The translations under genes were made by a program, and so were the position numbers. The notes beneath the pieces are model-generated. The model saw only the letters and a list, made by a program, of their open reading frames with translations. It made no database searches and had not been told where the DNA came from. From assembly GCF_000739435.1 (NCBI RefSeq), contig NZ_CP009159.1, positions 1,240,001-1,304,000 of the forward strand: 64,000 nucleotides of DNA, given 5' to 3'. This stretch comes from Actinobacillus suis ATCC 33415. Lineage in GTDB: Bacteria; Pseudomonadota; Gammaproteobacteria; Enterobacterales; Pasteurellaceae. This document shows, in pieces, positions 1-11,008 of the stretch (the first letter of the stretch is position 1; each line of letters starts with the position of its first letter).

Positions 1-220
1 AATTGCATTTGTTGTCCTTGTTTAATTCCCAGACGAATATCGTTAAACGATTATTTTAGCTTAAAATACTTAAAATAGAATTAATTATCTTTAAAGTAAG
101 ATAATCATTATGGGGGTAAAATCTGAAAAACAAAGAGGAAGGCGTTAAATAAGATACAAAAAATGATTTTACTTTTGTAAAAAGGAAAGGAAATTTAACC
201 GCTTATGGTGTTATAACGAA

Positions 221-251
221 ATAAAGCCCTGAAAAATCAGGGCTTTATTTT
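221..251. terminator. Terminator after pal
   Basis: A 9-bp stem (223-231 with 238-246) encloses a 6-base A/T loop. Reading along the minus strand it follows pal and runs into an A/T-rich stretch; on the plus strand it is followed by TTTATTTTT, so it can work in both directions. The 220 bases to its left hold no convincing gene, only A/T-rich sequence and a 12-codon frame at about 110 that I do not call. Confidence 0.8.
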
Positions 252-275
252 TGTCTTTAGTAATTAGGCTACAAA

Positions 276-734
276 TTAGTATTCTAATACTGCACGACGG
301 TTTTTAGCGTAGTCAGCTTCAGTGTGACCTAACACAGCTGGTTTTTCTTCACCGTAAGAAACAGTTGAAACTTGGTTAGCACCTTTAGTTGCTAAGTAGT
401 TTTTAACTGCGTCTGCACGACGTTGACCTAACGCGATGTTGTACTCTGGAGTACCACGTTCGTCAGCGTGACCAGCAACTGTTACTTTACCGTTTGCTGA
501 TGTTAAGTATGCAGCGTGTGCATCTAAAAGTTGTTGGTACTCACCTTCAACTGCATAGCTGTCGAAACCGAAGTATACAGTGTTGTAACGAGTTTGTAAG
601 TCTTCAGCAGTCATACCGCCGAATTGACCTGCGTTTGCGTTAGCATTTGCGTTAGCGTTGTCTGATGAGCTGCTGCAAGCTGCTAATACGAATGCTGGTG
701 CCGCAATCATCAATACTTTAGCTAGTTTTTTCAT
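276..734 (-). CDS. pal: Peptidoglycan-associated outer membrane lipoprotein Pal (P6 homologue)
   Basis: Pal is the outer-membrane lipoprotein of the Tol-Pal envelope complex; it binds peptidoglycan and TolB and helps the outer membrane constrict at division. The 152-residue protein starts with a lipoprotein signal ending in LAAC (lipidated Cys20), followed by a short Asn/Ala-repeat linker. The rest is an OmpA-type peptidoglycan-binding domain with the FGFDS strand and the conserved stretch [12 protein letters not shown], then the [10 protein letters not shown] helix. A Shine-Dalgarno AGGAGC precedes the ATG. It is the last gene of the tol cluster, 24 bases after tolB. In enterobacteria cpoB follows pal; here a terminator follows directly. 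The family (called P6 in Haemophilus) is a known surface antigen. Confidence 0.97.
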   Translation of the reverse strand: MKKLAKVLMIAAPAFVLAACSSSSDNANANANANAGQFGGMTAEDLQTRYNTVYFGFDSYAVEGEYQQLLDAHAAYLTSANGKVTVAGHADERGTPEYNIALGQRRADAVKNYLATKGANQVSTVSYGEEKPAVLGHTEADYAKNRRAVLEY

Positions 735-758
735 TTGTTGCTCCTAAAAAGAATTTTA

Positions 759-2039
759 TTATTTAGTCAAATACGGTGACCAAGCAGGAAACTTAAATTG
801 TCCACCTGCTCCCGGCAAGTTAGCTTTGAAACGGCCATCTGCGGACACCAATTGTAGCACTTTGCTCGTACCTTTGGTAGAGCTATAAATAACCATAATA
901 CCATTTGGCGAAATGCTTGGACTCTCGTCTAAGAAAGTTGAACTCAATACTTCCGTGCCACCCGAAGCGAGATCGCGTTTCACAACCTTATCACCAGCAA
1001 TCATGATTAAATTCTTACCATCAGATGAAACTTTAGCATTATAGCTACCGCTTCCCCCCATTGGGCTTGCGCCACCACCTGATGAACTCATTCTATACAC
1101 TTGTGGAGAACCTGCTCGGTCTGAAGTGAAGTAAATCGTACTTCCATCCGGAGACCAACTTGGTTCTGTATTATTACCTGCATTTGCAGTTAATTTTGAT
1201 GGTTTACCACCATTTGCACCAACAACATAAATATCTAACTCACCATCTTGATTCGATGCGAATGCAATACGAGAACCATCCGGCGAGAACGCTGGTGCAC
1301 CGTTGTGTCCACGTAATGCCGCTACGATACGGCGAGAACCTGAACGTAGGTCATGCACAACAACTTGTGCTTTTTTGTTTTCAAATGTCACATAAGCTAA
1401 ACGACTACCGTCTGGAGACCATTCGGGTGACATTAACGGCTCTCTACTTTTTACAACGGTAAAGGCATTATAACCGTCATAGTCTGAAACACGTAATTCA
1501 TAAGATGATACGCCACGTTGCACGACATAAGCAATTTTTGTTCTGAAAGCACCGCGAATTTGCGTAATTTTTTCAAACACTTGGTCACTTACCGTATGCG
1601 CACCTTGGCGAATTTGTGCTGCAGGTACATTAAATGAACCCTGAGCTAATACTGCCGCAGGATTACTTAACGTATCAACTAACTGATAAGCAACATTATA
1701 GCCACTACCTGTTGGGGTCACTTGTCCTACAACTACAGAATCTACACCGATATCGGTCCATTGTTGTGAATCTACTTCTGCTACCGAGCCTGGCTGAGCC
1801 GGTAATCTAGAACGTTCTACCGGCGTAAACTTACCACTATTACGTAAGTCGTCTGCAATAATTTGTCCGACATCCGCCGGTACAGCACCATTTGCCTTAA
1901 ACGGAACAACCGCAATAGGTTGTGCCATACTTACACCTTCATCAACAGAAATCACAACATCTGATTCAGCTGTTACTACATTGCTGAAAAAGAGAGCGAT
2001 GACGCTGATAACACTCGTTAAACGAGATTTTAATTTCAT
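759..2039 (-). CDS. tolB: Tol-Pal system periplasmic protein TolB
   Basis: TolB is the periplasmic beta-propeller that shuttles between Pal and the C-terminal domain of TolA. The 426-residue protein has a signal peptide of about 24 residues, an N-terminal domain (about 30-165) that includes the stretch [10 protein letters not shown], and a C-terminal six-bladed propeller in which the WSPDGS-type blade motif recurs (for example around residues 208, 252 and 295). Length matches the family, about 430. It lies between tolA and pal with short gaps, as in E. coli, so it is expected to be co-transcribed with them. Confidence 0.97.
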   Translation of the reverse strand: MKLKSRLTSVISVIALFFSNVVTAESDVVISVDEGVSMAQPIAVVPFKANGAVPADVGQIIADDLRNSGKFTPVERSRLPAQPGSVAEVDSQQWTDIGVDSVVVGQVTPTGSGYNVAYQLVDTLSNPAAVLAQGSFNVPAAQIRQGAHTVSDQVFEKITQIRGAFRTKIAYVVQRGVSSYELRVSDYDGYNAFTVVKSREPLMSPEWSPDGSRLAYVTFENKKAQVVVHDLRSGSRRIVAALRGHNGAPAFSPDGSRIAFASNQDGELDIYVVGANGGKPSKLTANAGNNTEPSWSPDGSTIYFTSDRAGSPQVYRMSSSGGGASPMGGSGSYNAKVSSDGKNLIMIAGDKVVKRDLASGGTEVLSSTFLDESPSISPNGIMVIYSSTKGTSKVLQLVSADGRFKANLPGAGGQFKFPAWSPYLTK

Positions 2040-2056
2040 TGTTAACCTCTTGGTTG

Positions 2057-3313
2057 TTATAAAACTCTTAAACCAAATTTAATAATTGGAGATTTATATT
2101 TCTTATAAGTCTCTTCATTTGGTGCTCTCGGAACATTTCTTGCCGAGGTAATTGCCGCTACTGCCGCTCGACAAATATCATCCGGGCCGGATAATACTTG
2201 ATGGCTTGTAATATTACCTGCTGGATCAATCGAAATTTTCACTTGGCATTCACGCCCGCTAAAACTTGGATCTACTCGGTAAGTACGAGCTAATTTTTTC
2301 TTAATTAGCTGAGCATAACCGGTATCCGCTACACCTCTTCCGTCACCAATACCTTTCGAATTGCCATTACCTTGTGAGCCCGCAGTATTTTTATTACCGC
2401 CTTTGCTCGAACCGCCACCAATATCTCCACCACTTAAGAAATCATCAAGGGCTTTATTATTCTTGGCTTGAGCAGCCTTGGCTGCCGCATCTGCTTTGGC
2501 TTTTGCTTCCACAGCGGCTTTCGCTTTAGCCTCTTTATCAGCTTTAGCCTTAGCTTCTTTTTCCGCTTTTAACTTAGCTTCTTTTTCGGCTTTTTCTTTC
2601 GCTTCTTTCTCTGCTTTAGCTTTGGCTTCTTTTTCAGCTTTTAGTTTCGCTTCTTTTTCAGCTTTTTCTTTCGCTTCTTTCTCAGCCTTTAATTTTGCTT
2701 CTTTTTCAGCCTGTTTCTGCTCTTCAAGTTTTTTCAGCTGTTCCGCTTTTTTCTGTGCTTCTTTTGCCTTCTTCTCTTCCTCAGCTGCTTTCGCTGCTGC
2801 TTCTAAGTTTCTAGCTTCCGCTTCAGCTTTTAAACGAGCTGCCTCTGCTGCTTTTTTGCGTGTTGCCTCTTCAGCTTGCTCTTTTTTAAGCTGCTCTTGT
2901 TTTGCAATTTCTTGCTGACGTTGCTGCTCAGCTTTTTGGCGTTGCTCTTCTTGTTTTTTCTGTTCTTCAATCATTGCAACGCGTTGCTGTTCTTTGGCTT
3001 GTTCTTCAGCAACCTCTTGAGGTGTCGGTTCTTCCTCTACTACTTCTTCAGGCTTTGGTTTTTCTTGCTCCGCCACCTTCGGCTGTGCATTGCCTTTTTT
3101 GTCTGATTTTAAACGCCCGTACTCGGCAGCGACCTGCCCAGTATCAACCATTACCGCCTCAAACTCTTCACCCGTACCACCGCTACCGCCAGCTGCTTCT
3201 TCCAGCGTGGTCTTGGTAAAAAATGAACCGAGTAGAAGCAATCCAATCAACAATGCATGTAATAGGACTGAAACTATAACCGCCAGTTCTAGTCTGTCGT
3301 CTTTAGATTTCAC
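2057..3313 (-). CDS. tolA: Cell envelope integrity protein TolA
   Basis: TolA spans from the inner membrane, where it is bound by TolQR, to the outer-membrane region, and couples the proton motive force to the Tol-Pal complex. The 418-residue protein has one N-terminal membrane segment (about 10-33), a long Lys/Glu/Ala helical domain (about 100-290) made of repeated KAEKEAK-type heptads, and a globular C-terminal domain (about 325-418) with paired cysteines and [10 protein letters not shown] and [10 protein letters not shown] stretches. The repeated codons in the middle make this a tandem-repeat tract that may vary in length between strains. It lies 15 bases after tolR. Confidence 0.96.
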   Translation of the reverse strand: MKSKDDRLELAVIVSVLLHALLIGLLLLGSFFTKTTLEEAAGGSGGTGEEFEAVMVDTGQVAAEYGRLKSDKKGNAQPKVAEQEKPKPEEVVEEEPTPQEVAEEQAKEQQRVAMIEEQKKQEEQRQKAEQQRQQEIAKQEQLKKEQAEEATRKKAAEAARLKAEAEARNLEAAAKAAEEEKKAKEAQKKAEQLKKLEEQKQAEKEAKLKAEKEAKEKAEKEAKLKAEKEAKAKAEKEAKEKAEKEAKLKAEKEAKAKADKEAKAKAAVEAKAKADAAAKAAQAKNNKALDDFLSGGDIGGGSSKGGNKNTAGSQGNGNSKGIGDGRGVADTGYAQLIKKKLARTYRVDPSFSGRECQVKISIDPAGNITSHQVLSGPDDICRAAVAAITSARNVPRAPNEETYKKYKSPIIKFGLRVL

Positions 3314-3328
3314 ACGTTATCCTTATTA

Positions 3329-3769
3329 CTATTTGCCTTGGGTCATTAACCCAGCATTTTTAATACCTGCATCTTTTAAAAGAACAATCCCTTTAATAAC
3401 TTCTTCGTAAGGAATATTTTTTTCTGCTGCAACAAGGAAAAGCGTATTCGGATCTTTTTGGAATGCTTCTCCCGCATACGCAACAACTTCTTGCTCGCCT
3501 AGTTCTTCTAGCCCATTGCTCCCTTGTACAAAGTTTCCGTCAATTTTTAATTTATATAAACCAACATCCGCAACTTGTAAAATGACCGGAGTTTTATCTT
3601 CATTAGATACCGACTGACTATGTTTATCTTCTGGTAAATTAACCTCAACGCTTTGACTGATTACCGGTGCGGTTGCCATGAAGATAAGTAATAGTACAAG
3701 CAATACGTCCAAAAATGGTACGATATTGATTTCAGATTTAATGTCATTACGTTTACGACGGTAAGACAT
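3329..3769 (-). CDS. tolR: Inner-membrane proton-channel subunit TolR
   Basis: TolR, with TolQ, forms the proton-driven motor that energises TolA; it is homologous to ExbD and MotB. The 146-residue protein has a single membrane helix (about 17-38) starting INIVPFLDVLLVLLL, in which Asp21 matches the essential proton-carrying aspartate of the family. The periplasmic part carries the expected C-terminal ExbD/TolR fold. It lies 79 bases after tolQ, and this gap holds a terminator-like hairpin, unlike the tighter packing of the rest of the cluster. Confidence 0.96.
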   Translation of the reverse strand: MSYRRKRNDIKSEINIVPFLDVLLVLLLIFMATAPVISQSVEVNLPEDKHSQSVSNEDKTPVILQVADVGLYKLKIDGNFVQGSNGLEELGEQEVVAYAGEAFQKDPNTLFLVAAEKNIPYEEVIKGIVLLKDAGIKNAGLMTQGK

Positions 3770-3791
3770 ATTTTCCTCTTATACATTAGTG

Positions 3792-3826
3792 AATAAAAGA
3801 TCCGACCGAGATTAAGCGGTCAGATC
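3792..3826 (-). terminator. Hairpin between tolQ and tolR, terminator-like
   Basis: On the minus strand GATCTGACCG (3826-3817) pairs with CGGTCGGATC (3808-3799 region) through 10 positions, one of them a G-U wobble, around a short loop, and is followed by TTTTATT. The left arm contains an uptake-signal core (GACCGCTTA). It sits between two co-operonic genes, so it may be an attenuator that lowers tolR relative to tolQ, or an RNA-stabilising stem. The pairing is read directly; the function is inferred. Confidence 0.5.
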
Positions 3827-3848
3827 CCGTGAGTTTTTTACTACGCTC

Positions 3849-4529
3849 TTATTTTTTAGAAAACGCTTGGCGATGTAAAATGGTTGTAAATTCATCAATA
3901 AAGTTAGCGTAATCTTGTTCTAATTTATTTACACGTAAACTTAAACGATTGTATGCCATTACCGCCGGAATTGCTGCAAATAAGCCAATAGCTGTTGCAA
4001 TAAGTGCTTCTGCGATACCCGGAGCAACTGATTGTAAGGTTGCTTGTTTCACTGCACTTAAGCCCATAAATGAGTGCATAATCCCCCATACCGTACCAAA
4101 TAAACCGATATAAGGACTAATTGAACCTACCGTGCCTAAAAATGGAATGTAACTTTCTAGATTCTCAATTTCACGGTTTAGCGCTAAATTCATTGCACGG
4201 CTAGAGCCTTTCATAGTAGCTTCTGGCGCATCCGCATTTACTTGCTGTAAACGCATATACTCTTTAAAACCAGCATAGAAAATTTGCTCTGAACCGCTTA
4301 AACCGTCACGACGATTTTCTAAACCTTCATGTAAGCGGTGTAAATCTTCACCTGACCAGAATTTATTTTCAAACGCTAACGCATCTTTCTTTGCTGCCGT
4401 TAAAACGCGACTACGTTGAATAATGACAGCCCAAGATAAAATTGAAAATGTAATTAAGATTAAAATAACAATCTTAACCACAATACTTGCCTGCATAAAC
4501 AGCGAAACAAGGTTAAAATCAGTTTCCAT
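3849..4529 (-). CDS. tolQ: Inner-membrane proton-channel subunit TolQ
   Basis: TolQ is the multi-span membrane partner of TolR and TolA, homologous to ExbB and MotA. The 226-residue protein has three membrane helices (about 12-36, 135-160 and 168-195), with the typical [21 protein letters not shown] loop-helix and the [20 protein letters not shown] third helix that lines the proton path. Length matches the family, about 230. It follows ybgC by 35 bases on the minus strand, the standard tol order. Confidence 0.97.
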   Translation of the reverse strand: METDFNLVSLFMQASIVVKIVILILITFSILSWAVIIQRSRVLTAAKKDALAFENKFWSGEDLHRLHEGLENRRDGLSGSEQIFYAGFKEYMRLQQVNADAPEATMKGSSRAMNLALNREIENLESYIPFLGTVGSISPYIGLFGTVWGIMHSFMGLSAVKQATLQSVAPGIAEALIATAIGLFAAIPAVMAYNRLSLRVNKLEQDYANFIDEFTTILHRQAFSKK

Positions 4530-4564
4530 TTAAGAGAACTCCGAATAAGTAATTTGTTTAAAAA

Positions 4565-4954
4565 TTAGACCGCTTGTAGTGCCTGACGTATATCATCAGG
4601 AATCGCCACAGGCTTCATTTTGGTTAAATCAACACTTGCAACGGTGACTTTTGCTTCACTTAAACAAATATCATCACGCCATAACTGTTGCTGAAATACA
4701 ATCGTTGCTTTTTTTAACTCAGTCACGACTGTTTCGACTCTGAGTAAATCATCTAAACGAGCAGGAATTTTATAATCAATTTCTAATTTTTTTACGACAA
4801 AAGCAAATGAGCCGGCCAATAATTTTTGCTGAGAGAAACCTACTTGACGTAAATACTCCGTACGTGCACGCTCAAAAAAACAGATGTAATTTGCATGGTA
4901 AACCACGCCTCCGGCATCCGTATCTTCATAATAAACTCTAATCGGGAAATTCAT
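4565..4954 (-). CDS. ybgC: YbgC-type acyl-CoA thioesterase
   Basis: YbgC is a hotdog-fold thioesterase that acts on short-chain or acyl-carrier-protein thioesters and is linked to the Tol-Pal system. The 129-residue protein begins MNFPIRVYYEDTDAGG; the YEDTDAGGVVYHANY motif carries the catalytic aspartate and the conserved His. The open frame extends seven codons upstream to a TTG, but I chose the ATG at 4954 because GGA lies six bases before it and the protein then starts where the family does. It is the first gene of the ybgC-tolQRA-tolB-pal cluster, downstream of a candidate promoter at 5015-5043. Confidence 0.94.
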   Translation of the reverse strand: MNFPIRVYYEDTDAGGVVYHANYICFFERARTEYLRQVGFSQQKLLAGSFAFVVKKLEIDYKIPARLDDLLRVETVVTELKKATIVFQQQLWRDDICLSEAKVTVASVDLTKMKPVAIPDDIRQALQAV

Positions 4955-5014
4955 TTGTATTCCAATATTCGTCAAAATGAAAAACGCCCAAAAATTAGGC
5001 GCAAATTGCGTGCT

Positions 5015-5043
5015 ATTTTAGAGAGAGAAAAATGGTTGTGCAA
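5015..5043 (-). promoter_or_regulatory. Candidate sigma-70 promoter of the tol cluster
   Basis: On the minus strand TTGCAC (5043-5038) and TAAAAT (5020-5015) are separated by 17 bases, a good vegetative promoter. It lies between the terminator after ybgE and the ybgC start, so it would make the tol genes a separate transcription unit from cyd. Confidence 0.55.
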
Positions 5044-5079
5044 TAGGGAAATGAAAATATTTTTTTATAAAAAAATTAA

Positions 5080-5104
5080 TAAAAAAGCGTAAGAAATCTT
5101 ACGC
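5080..5104 (-). terminator. Terminator after ybgE
   Basis: GCGTAAGA (5087-5094) pairs with TCTTACGC (5097-5104) around a 2-base gap, and on the minus strand the stem is followed by TTTTTTATT. The stem starts right after the ybgE stop codon. It marks the end of the cyd operon. Confidence 0.8.
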
Positions 5105-5395
5105 CTATCTTAATGAAATTAAATAACTCAGAGAACCGATCACAATGATATAGCCTAGTATAGGTAAAAAGGTTAAACGCCAGATCGCACTCTCAATTTC
5201 AAAACCGATTCCATGAATCCATAAAATCGCCATACCATAGAAGGCTAAAATTGCTAAATAAGGAATATGTCCGCCAAAATGCTGAGCAAATAGATTCGCA
5301 TTCAGCAATATCATTGCAAATAGTACACCTGCAAGAATAAAAGAAAGGGCCTTTAGCCAGCCCTTTCTTGTTAAATTATAGAGCGAATGAATCAT
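5105..5395 (-). CDS. ybgE: Cyd operon protein YbgE
   Basis: YbgE is a small inner-membrane protein encoded with cytochrome bd oxidase; its exact role is unsettled. The 96-residue protein has three hydrophobic segments (about 15-33, 43-61 and 72-92) and the typical GHIPYLAILAFYGMAILWIHGIG stretch is split across the middle and end of them. Length matches the family (about 97). It sits 11 bases after cydX, as in E. coli cydABX-ybgE, and is followed at once by a terminator. Confidence 0.9.
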   Translation of the reverse strand: MIHSLYNLTRKGWLKALSFILAGVLFAMILLNANLFAQHFGGHIPYLAILAFYGMAILWIHGIGFEIESAIWRLTFLPILGYIIVIGSLSYLISLR

Positions 5396-5406
5396 TCACT
5401 ATAATC

Positions 5407-5505
5407 CTATTCGTCAAATTTGCCTGTTTTCTCAATGCTAACAGTAATTACCGTTGCAAAAAGAATCGCAAGTAAAACGCCTAATACCCAAGTTACATAA
5501 AACAT
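5407..5505 (-). CDS. cydX: Cytochrome bd oxidase small subunit CydX
   Basis: CydX is a single-span subunit that stabilises the haems of cytochrome bd-I. This 32-codon gene is too short for routine ORF calling: it starts MFYVTWVLGVLLAIL and ends EKTGKFDE. It has one membrane helix near the N-terminus and the conserved YVTW start and Glu-rich tail of the CydX/YbgT family. AGGAGATAAACAG precedes the ATG. It lies 12 bases after the cydB stop, the same place as in E. coli. Confidence 0.93.
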   Translation of the reverse strand: MFYVTWVLGVLLAILFATVITVSIEKTGKFDE

Positions 5506-5517
5506 CTGTTTATCTCC

Positions 5518-6654
5518 TTAGTATGCACTTGCTTTGTTATCTTCTAAGTATTTAGCATCTAAGCGACCATACATCTTGATGTATGACCAAATAGTATAAG
5601 CTAATACTAAAGGCACAAAGATACACGCAACAACTAACATTACTGTTAATGTATATTGGCTTGCTGTTGAATCCCAAACCGTTAAACTCATTTCTGGATG
5701 AGAAATTGACGGCATAATGAATGGGAACATAGATACAGCTGCAGTAACAATAACCCCAACGAGCATAATTGATGATGAGAAGAATGCTAAGCCTGAACGA
5801 TTCACTTTAGAAGCAAAAATCGTTAACAATGCACCTAATACCGCTAATGCAGGAACGACCCATAATACCGGCATCTCAGCAAAATTTCTGAACCATGCCG
5901 CACTTTCAACCGCAACAGTTTTATTAGTTAAGAATGATTGTGCATTGTGGTCTAAATCGCTTGTGATTACAAAACCGTCTTTAAACGATAACCAAACACC
6001 CGCTAATACAAACGCAACTAATACGATTGCCGCAGTAACTTGAGCGGTTGCTCTCGCACGGTTACGTAAATCACCTGTTGTTTTCATTTGTAACCATGTC
6101 GCACCTTGCGTGGTTAACATCATTAAGCTTACTACGCCACATAATAATGCGAACGGATTTAATAAGCCGAAGAATGAACCTGTATATACCACTTGGTTGA
6201 GGTTATTAAATTCGAATGGTACGCCTTGTAATAAGTTACCAAACGCTACACCGAAAATTAATGACGGTACAAAACCACCGACAAATAAACCCCAGTCCCA
6301 AGCATTACGCCATTTCGGGCTATCTACTTTAGCACGATATTCAAAACCTACCGGACGGAAAAATAACGCCGCTAGCACTAGAATCATCGCTAAATAGAAA
6401 CCAGAGAATGATGTTGCATAAACGGTAGGCCATGCCGCAAAGATCGCACCACCTGCTGTTAATAACCATACTTGGTTACCGTCCCAGTGAGGAGCAATGG
6501 TATTAATCATCACTCGGCGCTCAACATTGCTTTTACCAATCACAGGTAATAATGTTAATACGCCCATATCAAAACCGTCTGTAATCGCAAAGCCGATTAG
6601 CAATACGACAATCAGAATCCACCAAATAAAGCGGAGAATTTCATAATCGATCAT
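5518..6654 (-). CDS. cydB: Cytochrome bd ubiquinol oxidase subunit II
   Basis: CydB is the second large subunit of the cytochrome bd quinol oxidase, which reduces oxygen to water at high affinity under low aeration. The 378-residue protein begins MIDYEILRFIWWILIVVLLIGFAI and has about eight to nine membrane helices, with the family stretches TDGFDMGVLTLLPVIG near the N-terminus and APHWDGNQVWLLTAGGAIFAAWP split over residues 53-76. Length matches E. coli CydB (379). It follows cydA by 12 bases and precedes cydX. Confidence 0.97.
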   Translation of the reverse strand: MIDYEILRFIWWILIVVLLIGFAITDGFDMGVLTLLPVIGKSNVERRVMINTIAPHWDGNQVWLLTAGGAIFAAWPTVYATSFSGFYLAMILVLAALFFRPVGFEYRAKVDSPKWRNAWDWGLFVGGFVPSLIFGVAFGNLLQGVPFEFNNLNQVVYTGSFFGLLNPFALLCGVVSLMMLTTQGATWLQMKTTGDLRNRARATAQVTAAIVLVAFVLAGVWLSFKDGFVITSDLDHNAQSFLTNKTVAVESAAWFRNFAEMPVLWVVPALAVLGALLTIFASKVNRSGLAFFSSSIMLVGVIVTAAVSMFPFIMPSISHPEMSLTVWDSTASQYTLTVMLVVACIFVPLVLAYTIWSYIKMYGRLDAKYLEDNKASAY

Positions 6655-6666
6655 TGTACACTCCTA

Positions 6667-8217
6667 TTATTTTGTAGATTGTTCAAAATGATAACGACCC
6701 GTCTTTAATGCGCTTGGACCAAGTCTTCCATATTTAAACATTAAATACATCTCAACCACGAGGAAGATAGTATATAAGCCGCAAAGTAAACCGATTGAGA
6801 TCCAAAGATCTGTCGTCGTTAATGCCGAATTAGATACGCCTGTCGGCAATACTTCATAAATTGCCCATGGTTGACGACCATATTCCGCCAAGAACCAACC
6901 AGACTCAATTGCAATCCACGGAAGAGGAATACCCCATAACATTGCTCTTAAGAATAAACGGTTTTTACCAACGGTACCACGTAAGTTTTGGAAGAATGCG
7001 AAGCCAATTAATAGGAGCATTAAACCACCAGAAACCATCATTGCACGGAATGCCCAGAATGTTGGGCCAACATTAGGAATGGTACTTGCTGCCGCTTTTT
7101 GGATTTGTTCTTCAGTCGCATCAACTACATTCGGCGTATATTGTTTGAGTAATAAGCCGAAGCCTAAGTCTTTTTGTACTGCTTTGAATGCTTCTTTTTC
7201 TTCTGCAGTATAGTTACCCGCACGTAATTTTTCGAGTAACGCATATGCTTGAATACCGGTACGAACACGTTGTTCATTGATTGCACGAATATCTTTTAAA
7301 CCTTTAATTTCAGTATCAAAAGAACGTGTTGCAATAATACCTGCCATATATGGAATATGAATTGAGAATTCATTTTTCATTTCAGCGGTATTAGGAATTA
7401 CGAATGCATTCCATGCTGCCGGAGCAGGTTGAGTTTCAAACTCACCTTCCATTGCGGCTAATTTAGTAGGTTGTGCTTTACCGATTTCGTAACCTGATTC
7501 ATCGCCCATAATTAATACAGCAAGAATCGCCATTAAACCAAAGCTTGCACCTACTGAGAATGAACGTTTTGCAAAACCGAGATCCTGACCTTTTAAAATA
7601 TAGTAAGCACTAATACCTAATACAAATACTGCACCACAAGTATAACCTGCTGTTACCGTATGTAAGAATTTAGATTGTGTTACTGGATTTAATACGAGAT
7701 CAGAGAAACTCACAAGTTCCATTCGCATTGTTTCGAAGTTAAATTCAGAACCAACCGGATTCTGCATCCAACCATTCGCAACAAGGATCCATAACGCTGA
7801 GAAGTTAGAACCAAATGCAACTGCATAAGTCGCAAGTAAGTGTTTACCTTTTGATAAACGATCCCAACCGAAGAAGAATAAACCAATGAAAGTTGACTCT
7901 AAGAAGAACGCCATTAAGCCTTCAATTGCTAATGGAGCACCAAAGATATCGCCCACATAGTGAGAATAATATGACCAGTTCATACCAAACTGGAATTCCA
8001 TTGTAATACCAGTTGTTACGCCAAGGGCAAAGTTAATACCGAATAACTTACCCCAGAATTTAGTCATATCTTTATAGACTTCTTTTCCTGTCGTTACATA
8101 AAGTGTTTCCATTACAACGAGAACGAAAGAAAGACCTAATGTTAACGGCACAAATAAGAAGTGATAGAGTGCAGTTAAAGCAAACTGCAAACGCGAGAGT
8201 TCAACAACGTCTAACAT
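6667..8217 (-). CDS. cydA: Cytochrome bd ubiquinol oxidase subunit I
   Basis: CydA carries haems b558, b595 and d and the quinol site (Q loop) of cytochrome bd oxidase in the inner membrane. The 516-residue protein begins [20 protein letters not shown]; the His in this first helix matches haem-ligand His19 of E. coli. A second conserved His lies in [10 protein letters not shown], and a long periplasmic Q loop runs from about 250 to 380. Length is close to E. coli (522). It is the first gene of cydABX-ybgE, with a 459-base regulatory gap upstream. Confidence 0.97.
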   Translation of the reverse strand: MLDVVELSRLQFALTALYHFLFVPLTLGLSFVLVVMETLYVTTGKEVYKDMTKFWGKLFGINFALGVTTGITMEFQFGMNWSYYSHYVGDIFGAPLAIEGLMAFFLESTFIGLFFFGWDRLSKGKHLLATYAVAFGSNFSALWILVANGWMQNPVGSEFNFETMRMELVSFSDLVLNPVTQSKFLHTVTAGYTCGAVFVLGISAYYILKGQDLGFAKRSFSVGASFGLMAILAVLIMGDESGYEIGKAQPTKLAAMEGEFETQPAPAAWNAFVIPNTAEMKNEFSIHIPYMAGIIATRSFDTEIKGLKDIRAINEQRVRTGIQAYALLEKLRAGNYTAEEKEAFKAVQKDLGFGLLLKQYTPNVVDATEEQIQKAAASTIPNVGPTFWAFRAMMVSGGLMLLLIGFAFFQNLRGTVGKNRLFLRAMLWGIPLPWIAIESGWFLAEYGRQPWAIYEVLPTGVSNSALTTTDLWISIGLLCGLYTIFLVVEMYLMFKYGRLGPSALKTGRYHFEQSTK

Positions 8218-8390
8218 CTCAGACCTCTTATAAAGTATAATAAAATTTATTTATAGATTATTCTGAATATGAATAATCACCCCAACCAAATTTTGACCTA
8301 AAACAACCATATAACCATAAATAGGTATATGCTTTTTTAGAATCTACGTTCCATTTTACCTTGAATTTAATAAATTAAAAATAGTCGATT

Positions 8391-8406
8391 TGTTACATCG
8401 ATCACA
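8391..8406. promoter_or_regulatory. CRP-like site upstream of cydA
   Basis: TGTTA, six bases, TCACA: nine of ten conserved CRP half-site positions match. It is about 175-190 bases upstream of the cydA start, so it may serve cydA; this is inference from pattern alone. Confidence 0.45.
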
Positions 8407-8528
8407 TTTCTAATCAAAACTTTGAAACAATGTTAAAAATTAGATTGTTTTCACTTATATTTTTATAACTTTTCTTTAGCATCTCTACCTTTTATGGCGT
8501 ATGTCTTTCTACGCTTTTATGATTAGTT

Positions 8529-8542
8529 TTGATATTGGTCAA
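8529..8542. promoter_or_regulatory. FNR-like site
   Basis: TTGAT, four bases, GTCAA matches nine of ten positions of the FNR consensus TTGAT-N4-ATCAA. It is 135 bases before the plus-strand start at 8677 and about 310 before cydA, so either or both could be under oxygen control. Confidence 0.5.
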
Positions 8543-8676
8543 ATAAAATGATCGAAAAGATCCAAAAAAATTGCTATTTAATAATGACTTTTATTTCTTG
8601 TTTGTTATAATCGAAAAAATCCTAACTATGCGCTAAACGATAGTTTTTAACTATAACTGAAAAAGGTAAAACCATA

Positions 8677-9009
8677 ATGTTAAAAAAAGTTCTCATTTCA
8701 ACTTTTGCTAGCTTAGTACTGGCATTCACATCACAAGTCGCGATGGCAGGAGTGAAAACCTCTTCACTTTCTATGGCAAAACCTTCTGTAAACCAAAAAT
8801 TGCCAACGCAATGTCAAAGAATGTTTAGCGTTGCAGATAAGCTTGTTTCGGATGCAGAAAAACAACCTGGTACACATACCCAAGTTGCTAAAATGAAAAG
8901 TAAGTTATCTTCTACAAGGCAACAAATTTTAAAAATGGAAACTGAGATGCAACAAAAAAGTTGTAATAAAGGTTTAACCGCTTTAAACACACTGAAACAG
9001 AAACATTAA
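8677..9009 (+). CDS. Small exported protein, possibly DUF5339 family
   Basis: I do not recognise a function. The 110-residue product has a clear Sec signal peptide (about 1-24, ending VAMAG) and a mature part that looks like a short helical bundle: two cysteines (in LPTQCQRMF and QKSCNKGL) bracket an Ala/Lys/Gln-rich helical stretch, so a disulfide could tie the two ends. This layout resembles the small periplasmic DUF5339 proteins seen in Pasteurellaceae, but that match is from memory. It is monocistronic: a terminator follows, and an FNR-like site and a TATAAT lie upstream. AAAAAGGTAAAACC before the ATG gives a fair ribosome site. Confidence 0.8.
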   Translation: MLKKVLISTFASLVLAFTSQVAMAGVKTSSLSMAKPSVNQKLPTQCQRMFSVADKLVSDAEKQPGTHTQVAKMKSKLSSTRQQILKMETEMQQKSCNKGLTALNTLKQKH

Positions 9010-9031
9010 TCGTTTAGCCCTGAATTATTTA

Positions 9032-9069
9032 ACCGAGCACTAATTACCAAAAAGGTGCTCGGTTTTTTT
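9032..9069 (+). terminator. Terminator after the exported-protein gene
   Basis: ACCGAGCAC (9032-9040) pairs with GTGCTCGGT (9054-9062) and is followed by TTTTTTTA. A clean rho-independent terminator for the plus-strand gene at 8677. Confidence 0.9.
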
Positions 9070-9118
9070 ATTGCTTTTAATTTGTAAAAAATCAAAAAAT
9101 TCGACCGCTTGTCAGATA

Positions 9119-9151
9119 TAAAAAAACCTCTAGGACAACTTCCCAGAGGTC
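9119..9151 (-). terminator. Terminator of the groE operon
   Basis: ACCTCT (9126-9131) pairs with AGAGGT (9145-9150); on the minus strand the stem is followed by TTTTTTAT. It lies just downstream of the groEL stop codon. Confidence 0.8.
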
Positions 9152-9176
9152 TTTATACTAGCTAATGGAGGATGAA

Positions 9177-10996
<1,820 letters not shown>

Positions 10997-11008
10997 AATT
11001 TACTCCAA

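Larger units (their letters stand above)
8218..8676. promoter_or_regulatory. Divergent regulatory gap between cydA and 8677 gene
   Basis: This 459-base A/T-rich gap holds no gene that I can support. It separates divergent cydA (minus) and the exported-protein gene (plus), so it must hold both promoters. Within it I see a CRP-like site at 8391-8406, an FNR-like site at 8529-8542 and a TATAAT at 8606-8611 placed to serve the plus-strand gene. Confidence 0.6.

Noticed and set aside
1..220. 12-codon frame near 110 and other short frames at the left edge
   Set aside because: No ribosome site, too short and no similarity that I can see; probably non-coding.
2478..2918. Long antisense frame of Ala/Phe/Ser repeats opposite tolA
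   Set aside because: It is the reverse reading of the Lys/Glu/Ala repeats of TolA. No ribosome site or family match.
2057..3313. Tandem repeat tract in tolA as a foreign insertion
   Set aside because: Lys/Glu/Ala heptad repeats are normal for TolA domain II.
4895..5092. 65-codon plus-strand frame in the ybgC-ybgE gap
   Set aside because: Covers a terminator and promoter region, starts inside ybgC and has no family match or ribosome site.
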